A stretch of DNA of 64,000 nt from Heterotrichella gracilis (taxonomy: Eukaryota > Sar > Xanthophyceae > Tribonematales > Xanthonemataceae). The notes under the pieces are model-generated. The model did not search any database. It saw nothing but the letters and a program-made list of their open reading frames with translations, and was not told the origin of the DNA. Made by a program: the position numbers and the translations under genes. Location of the stretch: assembly GCA_032358255.1 (NCBI GenBank), contig JAULBX010015753.1:1-64000 (forward strand), written 5' to 3'. Positions 33,747-43,810 of the stretch are shown here, piece by piece (position 1 is the stretch's first letter; each line of letters starts with the position of its first letter).

Positions 33747-35067
33747 TAGTAATGTAGGCTTTTTCTCGTATCTGATTCATCCATACGCTCGCCTCCTGTA
33801 TTTAACTTGGCAAGCAACGCAATGCAATGGCCCACCATGGGTGGGGTAGTAAATGGGCTTTCACAACACCCTTTATTCTGCAGCAGAAATTACATTACCT
33901 ACCTTTTCTTGCACCATCACAGTCACCAGACTGGATACTGAGTAGACAATTACCTATTGGCAATAACAGCCCGTCAGATCCATCCGATGTTGATCGTTGG
34001 TAACACCACCAATTTGCCAACTCTGCCTACTGTAGGGATCACCACCCACAGGTCCACCCCGTCCTCGCCTTGGCACAGTGCGTGACTCACAGCTAGCTTG
34101 CCTATTTATTTTTGCTTTATTTGTAATTATTTTATATTAATTCAGTTTTCATGCAAAACTTTACAGTAGTACAAGCAATGCCAGGACAGGGTTGGGTGGG
34201 CGCAAGCTTGTACAAGGCTGTTTGATCTGATCATCTGGCTTTTGTGTGGAATGCATTTAATCACTTGACTCAATTATTGGTCAGACCAGCAGTCACGGTA
34301 ACCGTTCTCCTACAGGCGCCAGCGCTGGTCGGTGGCACTGCCTTGGGGCGAGCCAGTGGCCCCTTACTCCATCAAAGAGTCTTTGTGCGTCCCCTTTCTT
34401 TCTTTCTTTCTTTTTTCAAAAGACTTAATTTAAACGTTTGAAGTGTATTTACAGTGAACACTGTGCCACTGGCAGACACCAATACTGCACTGCAATGATG
34501 TCGTGACATGCATGACAGTCCAGTGCACTGTGGCAGTCAGACTCAGACTCAGCCTCAGACTGGCAATTAACCATGACTTGACTCATGAATGGTGCACCCG
34601 GTAGCCACCGCGGTGCATAAATAACGAATGGAGATTGCGGTGCAAGCGCCAATATGCCAACCATCAACCTTTCATCTCAAACCCCCCACGCAATCCCCCA
34701 ATCTCCACAGGCCAGGCAAAGGTCTAGTAGGCCATAGTAGGGTAGGGTCACAGCCTGTGCACGGCGCTAACAGCTAGTGTGCCGTACAGCCTAGTAGGCT
34801 ACCTCCTCCAGGACCTGCACCACGCCCACCCACAGTCACAGCGATCAAAACACCAACCCATCCCGCAGTCTGCAGTTATCCACCATGCTGTGCATGCTGC
34901 ACCACACACGCCAGGTGCACACCGTTACCCTGCTGCACCCCATGAGGAACCCCAGCTCCTTGCCATCACTATCACCCCAGTGCGCGGGTAACACACCCTG
35001 GAGGGTTTCTCCGCCAGCATTACCCCGCTGCACCCCGTAGCAGGTACCCTAGTCCAGGGTTCACGCC
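33747..35067. other. intergenic, no gene seen
   Basis: This is AT-richer sequence between the F-box gene and the convergent PRXQ gene, with a short (CTTT)n tract near 34395. No conserved frame is recognised. Confidence 0.6.
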
Positions 35068-35123
35068 GCCACCACCGACTTGATTGCCTTGAGCGCCTCC
35101 TCAATGTGCTTCTCGCTGCACCT
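35068..35123 (-). repeat. exon echo: 3' end of PRXQ terminal exon
   Basis: A nearly exact copy of the last 50 or so bases of the PRXQ coding sequence (the segment at 35149-35205, codons for HIEEALKAIKSVVAA and the stop). It lies immediately downstream of the genuine end, separated by an AACCCTAGCTCGGG-like spacer. The copy therefore sits in the 3' UTR or flank. Confidence 0.9.
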
Positions 35124-35148
35124 CTTAACCAAAACCCTAGCTCGGGGT

Positions 35149-37420
35149 TCACGCCGCCACCACCGACTTGATTGCCTTGAGCGCCTCCTCAATGTGCTTC
35201 TCGGGGTTGAACTGGTCGTTGAAGGAAAGCACGCACTTGCCATCCTTGTCAATCACATACGTCTGCAAGGGGTGTGGGAGGATGAGTGGCGAGGGTTTGG
35301 GTATGGAGGGTATTGGGTATTGTGACCACGCAGCCTTGTCAATAACATACGCCTGCAAGGGGTGGGGGAGGGAGGGCGTTGGGTGGGGATGTGTGGTTAG
35401 GGGATGCAGAGTACAGTGGCCATGCAGATGCGCCATGCAGCATCCCCCCGACGCGACATGCCTGGTGCAAATGCCAGCACAGCGCCACCTTCCGCCACCA
35501 CCCACATCCAGGGGGCAGCCCTATGAAGTCTTTCATGATGCCGAGGGCAATGCGCAGCAAAACCCCCTATGGGTGATGTCGCCACTCACCTGCCTGCCGG
35601 GCAGCAGCCCCATGAGGTCCCCCTTGATGCCAAAACCCTTCCCCCATCATTACCTTACCAACAAAACCCCGCTTTCCTACTTCACATTAGGCATAGCTGT
35701 TACTCACCTGCCTGCCGGGCAGTAGGCCCATGAGGTCCGCCTTGATGCCAAAGGCCTTGCGCAAGAAGTTGCCCTGGTCCGACAGGAGCGGGAAGGTCAC
35801 GCGGTTGGCGGATGCGAACGCCGCGTTCTCCTCCGGCGTGTCGCCGCTGATGCCAAACACCTCTGCGCCCGCCTTTGTGAATGCCTCGTAGCGGTCGCGG
35901 AATGCGCATGCCTCCTTGGTGCACCCGGGGGTGGCGGCCTGAAGGGAAGGATTCAATCATGGTTCATGAGTCAGTTATAAAATCATTGATTTTATACTAA
36001 TGAGAGGATTGTGTCATTCAGCACGACACTTGTTTATTGATTTCATTACTGTTGGTGCACCCGTGGATGGCGGCCTGTGAGGCAGGATTTTGGAAAGAGA
36101 CACTCATGGAACCAGTGAATTTGTTACAAATCCCCAGGGAAAAGGCACAGGGTAAGGCGTCGCAGACGCGTGCACCGGTAGGTGAATGGCGAGGTAGCAG
36201 TTGCGGAAGGCGCACGCCTCCTTGGTGCACCTGGGAATGGTGGCTTGCAAGGGGGTGACGATCAGGGTTACTGGTAGGGTTATGGGTGGGGTAGTGGTGC
36301 AAACTGGACTGGCGGCCTGGGAGGTCCTTTACCCTATAGGATAAGGGGAAGGGTATGGTCGCCGCATCGAAGCAGCGCAGCCATGGCCTACTGCTCGTGT
36401 ACGAGGATGTAGATCATGGTCAAGCATGCCAGAGCACGTCACGCAGCGTGTTCGGGATACCTTTAGAGGAGCGGGCTGGGAGTGCCCTCGGTTAGGGTTA
36501 TTAGTGCGCACCTTAGGGTAGAAGAAGAGCACCACGGGCTTCTTGCCCTGGAAGTTGGACAGGGCCACTGCGCCGCCGTCGGAGGCCTTCAGGACCCTAA
36601 CAGAACCACAACCAAGGGTTTTTGGATCCATCGACGTGCACCACATAGGAGTGTGCGAGTGTACTGTATAAGGGTGGGGTTGTGTTGTGCCCAAGGTGGG
36701 TCCTTGCCAGTTGACCTTCAGTGGCAAACAGCAGGTAACTGTGTTGTGGGAAGACAAGACACTTAAAGGGTTTTGCCAAGCGCAAGGGAGAGCATCACGG
36801 GGTGCACGCTTAGGATGATGAATGCTTGGCGTCCCATGCAGTGCAAAAAAGGGGAAATCAAGGGAGGCAGATGGGACAGGTAGGTGGCATTTTGGCGGAG
36901 CCTCACACCTGTAGTAGTCTGAGTAGTCCTTGAGCTTGTCCCCCACCTTGAGCTCGGCCTGCACCACACGTGGCACTGCTCATGTGTGTGGTCACAATCA
37001 GGGGTATACTAATGATTCTAACACTTAGCATAGTTAGTATACCCCTGTCACAGTTGTGGTTGCAACCACACCCACGGTGGCATGCATGAGACGTCATGCC
37101 ACCCATATCCACACCGACACACACGACACAACATGACACAGGGACAGCCTTGAATAGCCCACTGAGGCTATGTGCTAACAGAGAGGGGTACTAAGGAAGT
37201 GGGATATGGTGTGAATTACTGAAAAGGGTCTAGCTACAACACTTGAAAACACATTCCTCACTGGGTATTACTGAGGTGCACCTAGGTGGTGCCCCCACAC
37301 ACGTACCGTTACCCTCAGGGCTGCCCGTCGTGATACTTGTAGCCTGCCCACCTGGCCACGGGGGAGCCTGGCGATGCTTGCTGTGCGGCCAGGGGCAGTG
37401 AACGCCTGTGTGCGCAACAT
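35149..37420 (-). CDS. PRXQ: Peroxiredoxin Q, chloroplast type
   Basis: Thiol peroxidase of the PrxQ/BCP class, which reduces peroxides in plastids using thioredoxin. Minus-strand exons: 37313-37420 (ATG at 37420), 36909-36958, 36512-36596, 35708-35938 and 35149-35262 (TGA). They join in frame to 195 residues. The Arg/Ala-rich start (MLRTQAFTAPGRTASIARLP) is a typical algal transit peptide. The mature part starts near AELKVGDKLKDYS. The signature TPGCTKEACAFRD carries the peroxidatic Cys87 and the resolving Cys92, five residues apart as in PrxQ. VFGISGDTPEENAAF, FPLLSDQGN, LPGRQTYVIDKDG and FNPEKHIEEAL complete the fold. The first intron's donor could instead be at 37351/37352, shortening exon 1 by 13 codons. 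The gene shows the densest set of exon echoes in the window. Confidence 0.93.
35333..35362 (-). repeat. exon echo: acceptor and 5' end of PRXQ terminal exon
   Basis: CCTTGTCAATAACATACGCC followed by TGCAAGGGGTGGGGGAGG copies the exon start and acceptor at 35244-35281 (CCTTGTCAATCACATACGTC, then TGCAAGGGGTGTGGGAGG). It lies upstream of the real exon in the sense of the gene and retains a perfect CTTGCAG acceptor. Confidence 0.9.
35505..35645 (-). repeat. two exon echoes: 3' end of PRXQ catalytic exon plus donor
   Basis: The plus-strand segment near 35585-35632 (CACCTGCCTGCCGGGCAGCA, then CCCCATGAGGTCC-CCTTGATGCC) is a close copy of the exon's 3' end at 35705-35752. It keeps the CAG|GTGAGT-type donor. 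A second, more diverged copy lies near 35515-35570 (GGGCAGCCCTATGAAGTC, then ATGATGCCGAGGGCAATGCGCA). Both are downstream of the genuine exon in the sense of the gene. Confidence 0.88.
36045..36262 (-). repeat. two exon echoes: acceptor and 5' end of PRXQ catalytic exon
   Basis: Upstream of the cysteine-bearing exon, two diverged copies of its start occur. The one near 36048-36085 reads AAIHGCTN in the copied frame. The one near 36195-36250 reads ATIPRCTKEACAFRNCYLA. Both have acceptor-like AG ends. The second preserves both catalytic cysteines yet alters the PGC context and then diverges, so it cannot substitute for the true exon. Confidence 0.88.
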
Positions 37421-38482
37421 GGTGACCGAGTGCAAATTTTATTCTAGGGGTGACGTTTCTAGGGATGCCGGTCGGGGCAACAGGAGTAGCAGGCAACAGG
37501 AAGAGCAGTTGAGAAGCAGAAAATGCGTGTGAGATCTTTTACAACGAAGGATGTTGGCGCATGTTTTGCCCGTTTGCAAAAAAGTTGCAAACTTTTCGAC
37601 GACTCCGTTGCCTGCAAAGACAAACGTCATCCGGATTGGCTGGCATCGGATAGGCCAAGCCATGGTTACCCTTTAGGGTTCTTGTACCCTGAAAGGGTTG
37701 TTCTGCCCTTCCCAGCCAAAAACCTCCGAGGTTGAACAGGGTGTCAGTGATGGTGTGTCTTGCTCAACTGCCAGCAGCCGCCAGTTGCCATTACGACAGG
37801 CAACGGCCATCATCTGTCTATTTACGCCTTTGGCGTCTGTTTTCTTTTCTTTTCTTTTCTTTTCTTTTCTTTTCTTTTCTTTTCTTTTCTTTTCTTTTCT
37901 TTTCTTTTCTTTTCTTTTTTTTGCAACTGCAAGAGGTTTTACATCTGTCCTAGTGCTGCCCCACATGACAGGTCGCCTGTGGCCCACACGCCTGTGCATC
38001 CACATGCCAGGTCGCCTATAGCCCCCGACGCCTCTCCACATGTCAATGGCGAGGCTGCTGAGCTGCTGAGAAAACCTGCGGTAGCGCTGTGGTAACGATA
38101 GGGTGTAATGTGCCCAGGCTGTACTCCTCTCCACGCGTCAAACCATCCTATCACAGCAACAGCTCTCCCGGTGACTTGCCACCACAAATAACCCCTGGCC
38201 ACTACATCATGCAACTAATACACCTTGCAAGAAAACAAATTGTGTCCAATGTGCTGCCGCCAATTACTACTGCAGAAGTCCAAACCATGGCACCCGTGGC
38301 ACCCCAACCGCTTCACAAATGCTGCATACTGTATATGCCCTTGCGCTGTTCGCTCCTGCCCTGCCCTTGCGCGGTTCGCTCCTGCCCAGCCCTCACCGCC
38401 CCCGGCTCAACCACAGCCGCCCAGTGAACTGTGAAGTGTGCTCCCATGCCACCCTGCGCACCCAGCGCCACAGCCCCGGACA
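37421..38482. other. region between PRXQ and bL35, including a TTTTC microsatellite
   Basis: No gene is recognised. It holds a (TTTTC)n tract at about 37838-37920 preceded by the TTTACGCCTTTGGCGT leader also found at 15214. It should include the PRXQ promoter on the left and the bL35 3' flank on the right. Confidence 0.6.
37819..37922. repeat. (TTTTC)n microsatellite with shared leader
   Basis: About 16 TTTTC/TTTCT units follow ATTTACGCCTTTGGCGT. The same leader followed by a much shorter TTTTC tract occurs at 15214-15250, indicating two copies of one small dispersed element whose repeat length has changed. Confidence 0.9.
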
Positions 38483-38540
38483 GCACATGCCCAGCTGCTT
38501 CAAGTTGCTGCGTATGTAGCGTGGTGCACCATGCCCCCCC
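38483..38540 (-). repeat. exon echo of bL35 terminal exon
   Basis: CATGCCCAGCTGCTTCAAG followed by TTGCTGCGTATGTAGCGTGG and TGCACCATGCC is a diverged copy of exon sequence at 38650-38708 (CATGCAGAAGCCCAGCTTCT, then GGTTGCGTATGTGGAGTG and CAGCACCATGGCC). It lies beyond the stop codon, downstream in the sense of the gene, as in PRXQ. Confidence 0.8.
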
Positions 38541-38636
38541 ACCCGCCACCACCACCACCACCACCACATCAACCCAACTCGTCGAGTGCATCCAGCTGTG
38601 TGCTCCTGTATTCCCTGCGCACCCAGGCCCACCCCA

Positions 38637-39719
38637 TCACCCATGGTATCGCATGCAGAAGCCCAGCTTCTTCATGGTGGTTGCGTATGTGGAGTGCAGC
38701 ACCATGGCCTTGCGCAGCTCCCGGTTGCGTTTGGGGCTCTTGGGGAAGCGCTTGTGCCGGTGGCCCGGCCGCTGGCACATGACCTTGCCCGTGCCGGTGA
38801 TCTTGAAGCGCTCCTTGTAGGAGCTGCAAATGGAGATGGAGAGGGTGGGTGAGGAGGGTGGGCGAGCAGCGTTTTGGGCATGCGGTTTGGAGTGCTGTTG
38901 GTGTAGGGTTTGTGGGAGTGGGGGTGGGTGATGAAGGAGAATTTTTGTGGAGACCTTTTTTGCAGAGAGCTGCAACGCGTGCCGGTAGCGGGTCTGTCAT
39001 GGAGCTGGGCGGCGGGAGGCAAGTGGACAGGTGAAGGCTGGATGCCATAGTGGCTTTGCCGCGCAGTGCGCAGCATGGCAATACGTGGAAAGTGAAACAC
39101 GCAGATTGATAGTGGGTCCTGAAACCTGCTGCTGCTGCTGCTGCGTACTGCCCTTATGCTAGGACTCACTGGCCCTTATGCTAGGACTCACTGGCCCTTA
39201 CCTATAGGGCTTGAGCTTGCCACCCACGTGCGGTGGCTTCAGCTTTGCAAAGCCTCGTTGTTTCTGGAGCAGGTGGTGGATCCTGTGCAGGGTCGTCGCA
39301 TGCTGCAGAACGGGACAAACGCCATCAAACAGTGTATGCATGCATTACAATGTGATGACATGCATGCAACTAACCTGCGAATTGCAACAGCCCACACACA
39401 TGTGTGCACACCCATAACAGCAGAAGTTATTAGCGAGTACAGGCATGCAATCACAGGCTCGATTACCCGCCAAGGTGGGCGTGCATGCACCGTGGCCACC
39501 ACCCACCTGGACGTTAATCCCTTGGGACCCAAATCGTTGCGCTAAGTGATCTGTCAGGGACACAAACCCCCTCCACCCACTACTGGAAGCCTGGGGCAGT
39601 CCCGAAGTGGAGGGTACTTGCCAGATGCGTGTGGCGTGCTGTGTCAAGGCTGTGTGTTTGGTGCATGCGGCTCCTAGCTGGTATAGAGCACTAGGCAGCT
39701 GGCGCAAGAGCCTGTTCAT
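38637..39719 (-). CDS. Ribosomal protein bL35, mitochondrial type
   Basis: Large-subunit ribosomal protein L35 of the bacterial class. Minus-strand exons: 39507-39719 (ATG at 39719), 39202-39302 and 38637-38823 (TGA), 166 residues in one frame. The start MNRLLRQLPSALYQLG, rich in Arg, Leu and Ser, resembles a mitochondrial presequence. The core KLKPYSSYKERFKITGTGKV, then PGHRHKRFPKSPKRNRELRK and YATTMKKLGF, matches plant mitochondrial bL35, including the S-Y/F-K-x-RFK entry and the HRH core. Plastid import cannot be excluded from sequence alone. Next to the exon 2 donor the intron start is duplicated (22-base units at 39151-39194). Divergent from OS-9 with 674 bases between start codons. Confidence 0.85.
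39151..39194 (-). repeat. 22-base tandem duplication at the bL35 exon 2 donor
   Basis: CCCTTATGCTAGGACTCACT plus GG occurs twice in direct tandem, and the next CCCTTACC contains the genuine donor. The duplicated unit is the very start of the intron in the sense of the gene. Confidence 0.95.
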
Positions 39720-40393
39720 GATGTTACCGACGAGAAGACACAGCTAGACTAGGTTCATGTGGCTGTACTTGATATAGAAGGGTGTAGCATGGGGTTCTAG
39801 TTCATATCAACTGTAACAAAGGACGATGCAAGATCAGAGTTTAATGCTAAGTGGTGGATATTCACGTGTTGTGGTTTGTAAAAACGGACCAGGACATCGA
39901 TGCTACACAAGCCTGTTTACATTCTAGACTCCAGAGTCTAGAGCTTGCCGTGAGTTGTACTTGTAGTCGGCAAGTGTACTCCAATCTGCCCAAGTAAAAA
40001 TATTGCCTTTTCCCGCGCAGTCTATTTTTGATACAGATACCATCACCATCGAGTTATTGTCACAAGGCTTTGTCCACCAACCCAGTACAATCTCATCCTG
40101 TGCTCGTTGATTGGAGACCTGCCAGAGACCTGCCCAATTTACGCCTGTCGTTCGTGAAGACTTTCTGCATGCATACATGCATGCATTGGCATGGCATATG
40201 GGTGAACGCTGCCTATTGCACTCTAGGTAAACACTTCTAGAGGGTGATGCCAGTCCGAGAGGGTGAAAAGAGCGTTTCAATTTGACGTGCCAGCCCTTCA
40301 CTGCCCGCCTTTGCCTACACGAACCGACACGAACAGAGCCAGGTAGCAGCCCATGGCTCCAGTGTAACAACAGCCCTGCTCCAATCGACAGCC
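39720..40393. promoter_or_regulatory. divergent promoter region between bL35 and OS-9
   Basis: 674 bases separate the two start codons. A GCATGCATACATGCATGCAT palindrome-like stretch lies near 40168. No specific binding site is recognised, so the assignment is by orientation only. Confidence 0.4.
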
Positions 40394-43300
40394 ATGGCGG
40401 GTCTTCCGTCCACCCACCTGCTGTCACTGACGGTTCTGGCCCTTATCACTGGCGGAGGGTGTGGGCTTGTGGAGTTCATACAAGGTATGATGCCTGTCCA
40501 GCACTTTAATCCATATCGCAGGTCACTGGCGAAGGGTTCCATACCCAAGAGCTAGTGCCTGCCTTACCATGAACTCCATATCAGGGAGCTACCTTTAACG
40601 GTTCTGATAGCTCAATTTTGGAACTGCACCATGTACACATGCTGAAGAGGCACACAGCGCACCTCTCCTCAGCTTGGTTGTGATTGCCTGTTGTGTGCAG
40701 ACCCCAAGCCGAGCTTCATCGACGAGCTGAAGGATGCAAAGTATGTGGTTGCTGTGGACCCAGCAGGTAAGGTGGTTGAATTGCTTTCTACCGTGTACAG
40801 CAATATGCATGCATATCGGGTGTCCACTAGTGGAGGCGCTCAGGCGTCAGTGCTGTGGTGACAACCTCTGACAACTGACAAGTGCCTTTATGGTTGATAC
40901 ATGTCGTTTCACAAGAGTTTGCGGCATTGCACTCCACAGCCTCAACTGTAAGCATAGCCCGCAGCGGTGAGTGCCCATCCGATAACCAGGGCGCCCAATC
41001 CCAGTATCCCCCGAAGTGGTCCCATCTCCACAGTCAGAACTCCTCATCCCCACAGCCAGGCCCCACTTCCCATCCCGACCCAACCCCCATCCCCCACCCC
41101 CCACTCCCCACTCCCCCACAGGTGTCACCGAGCCCCCCCGTGAGAGCAACACCACCCACCGAGTGGTGCAGATGAGGGATGCAAGGGGGAAGCGGTACAA
41201 CTGCTCGCTACCCACGGGCCAGACAGACGACCAGCTGGCGTCCAGCGTGAGTGTATATGCCCTTGTGTAGAGTTTGCAAACCCGGCATGTACCCTTGCTT
41301 AGGGTTTGAACCCATGTAGGGCTTTCGTATTCTTGTGCAGGGTTTGCACCCTTATGTAGGTTGCACGTTTGCGTGAGGCTGATAACCATTTGCGGGGGAT
41401 TAACCCTTGTGTAGGTTTTGCACCTTTGTGTGTAGGAGTTACCTGCTGCCAGGCGTAATCACACAACAACCAGCCGCAACTTACGTGGCTCAGCTTAACT
41501 CACATCCCCGCAACTGGCCACAACATTCCCTTCCCAACCATTATATATTCTGTTGATTTTCCTTTCCCCCTTGTTCAGCGTCCCACTGGCGTGCCTCACG
41601 ACAAGACACCCTCCGAGCTGCTGGACGGACTAGGTGAGGCAAGGAAGGGTGGTGAGAGCAACTTGCTATGGTGTTCTTAGAAAACACCATGCCAATCATT
41701 TATGCCAATACCAACAGTAAAAAGAAGCCATGCGAATGCACACAATGCATGCAGCCTGCGGCAGCCGTCCATATAAATTGCTGGGATTATTGGCATTAAT
41801 CATACCAGCCTGTGCATACATCCCTGATGCAGCATGAAACCCCGCATGAAACCCTCCTGAGGAAATTCAAATAATACTGCCTGCTCTAAACTCATCCATT
41901 GAGCGGATTCTGCCACAGCATCACCCACATATGATTATAGCTTCATCGATGAAATGCATGTAATTGACAAACATCCTCCCCTCCCCCCTTACTCCCGCAG
42001 CCAGCCTGTGCTTCTATCGTATCGAGGGGTGGTGGACGTACGAGCTGTGCTACCAGCAGCATGTGCGCCAGTTCCACAAGGAGGGGGAGGAAATATCGCA
42101 GGAGTACCTGCTGGGGAGGTATCAGGAGCCAAGCGCGCAGGTAAGAGGTGTGATAAAACACAAGTAAATTGGAGCGAAATAATGCCAAAGTACTTCGCAG
42201 GGTGAATATGACGGTCTCCAAGGCCAAGGGTCTCAAATAACCCTTAAATATGCACGTTTTTGACATAGAGCAAATCATTCCTTGTAATGAGATCCGATTA
42301 TTTGCATGTGTGCGTGCGTTGCGCGTGCATGCCGCCCCAAGAGAGGGGTTGTCTTACTCTGGAGGTGCCTGTTCTTCTTTTAGTAGTCATGTTGGTACTT
42401 TCCAGGCGGGTATATTCATTGACAACAATATGGGCAGGCTTTTTATCGTCATTGTGGTATTCTGTAGGCAGACGCGGTGCTGCATGACTCGAGTGCCATC
42501 ATGCCCTGGCGGGCAACCTATGTGGCGCAGCTGTACAGCGGGGGGGCGGAGTGCGACTTGACGGGGGAAAAGCGACAGACAGAGGTGGGGGAGAGGGATG
42601 GACTTTCTAATGCGATGCAATTGCTGGTGTCACACCTTGTGTAGCCCTACCAAACCCTTCATCCACATATGCGGTCACGTCAACTCACAAGTCCACACCA
42701 GAAATTTCAACAGAATTTGCTTTTATTGGCAAAATTCAACACAATTTAGCAAGGTATGTTCTTGTCAACAAAAATGACAAAAACCTCCTGTGCACATTCT
42801 CCGCCGTCTCCTCCCCTGCAGGTTCGCTTCGTTTGCTCCCCTGATGGCAAGGACAGCATCGTTGGCATGGAGGAAGCTGCCACCTGCAAGTACCTGCTCA
42901 CACTGGCAACAGGCAGGCTGTGCAGGCATGCAGACTTCAGACCGGTGCGTCCTAGGGTGTGGGTTAGGGTTTGGACTAGGGTTTGCTCTAAGATGTGGAA
43001 TCCACCTGGGGATTCCAGACCTTCGGGTCTGAGCCTGGGGCCTAGAATAATGCATGCTACCTGTAGCCGCCGCATGTCCCTTGGGGGCTTACTGAGTTTA
43101 GACGGGTGTGCTGCGTTGAATGTTTCTGGTTCAGGGTCTGGAGATTGTGTGTTCACCCTAGCCACCCACCGGGTTATCAACCAGATGTTGCACCCTGGAA
43201 CCTAAGTCCAGCAGTAACTGTGCTGCACCTGGTCACCTGGTCTTTGGGTGCATACATTTTCTTTGACCAAAAATCCTAAGCAAGGGTTTTGCTTGGCCTG

Positions 43301-43810
43301 CAGAAAGAAGCGCCTGCCGCGCACATCCTGTGCACTGCGCTGGATCCCGACCCACGACCAGCAGCAGTAGGGGATGACTCGCCTCCCACCACGCTGAGAG
43401 CCGCCTCCGCCCTCCCATCTCAAAGCACCCCTGATGATGCCAATGGCGACGATGCCACACAAGGGGTTAACAACCCTACTGGGGTAGATAACCCTGCTGG
43501 GGCCAAGAACCCTACTGGGACCAAAGACCCTACTACGGCGGTGAACCCTACCAGGGTTGAGGAGGATGAGGTAGTTGATTTGGATACCCTGCTGGTTGGG
43601 GAGGAGGCTCAAGAGGTGGAAGGGGAGGCAATGGTGGAGAAGATGTTGGTGGAGGGGGTGCAGGGGAGCGGGGTGGGGAGCCGGATAGGGGTGGATGTCA
43701 CAAACCTGGGGAAAGGGGAGGTGCCTGCACGCAAGCGCAGCTTCTCCCTGGGGAGTGAAGATGAAGGGGAGGACGGGGAGGAAGCTGGCAGGGTGCATGA
43801 TGAGATATGA
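40394..43810 (+). CDS. OS-9/Yos9-like ER lectin for ER-associated degradation
   Basis: Eight exons: 40394-40484, 40701-40766, 41122-41246, 41579-41633, 42001-42140, 42468-42584, 42822-42944 and 43304-43810 (TGA). They give 407 residues in frame. A signal peptide is clear (HLLSLTVLALITGGGCG). The MRH lectin domain has GKRYNCSLPTG, then CFYRIEGWWTYELCYQQHVR with the sugar-binding Trp pair and Gln, AECDLTGEKR and TEVRFVCSPDG, and EEAATCKYLLTL, all close to plant OS-9/EBS6. Such lectins read trimmed N-glycans on misfolded ER glycoproteins and pass them to the HRD1 complex. The tail after about residue 240 is acidic and disordered, with short NPTG-type repeats. It ends RVHDEI, which resembles an H/KDEL retrieval signal and fits an ER-lumenal location. 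Confidence 0.92.
43468..43560 (+). repeat. coding minisatellite in OS-9 tail, CCCTA-rich
   Basis: About five imperfect 18-base units of the AACCCTACTGGGG-type encode NNPTGVDNPAGAKNPTG-like sequence. The units carry the AACCCTA core that is also common in this genome's introns, here inside an exon and kept in frame. Confidence 0.75.

Noticed and set aside
36329-36976. A single 215-residue minus-strand protein upstream of the PRXQ catalytic exon
   Set aside because: It is a chance read-through of two PRXQ exons and their introns, in a frame that opens at GTG.
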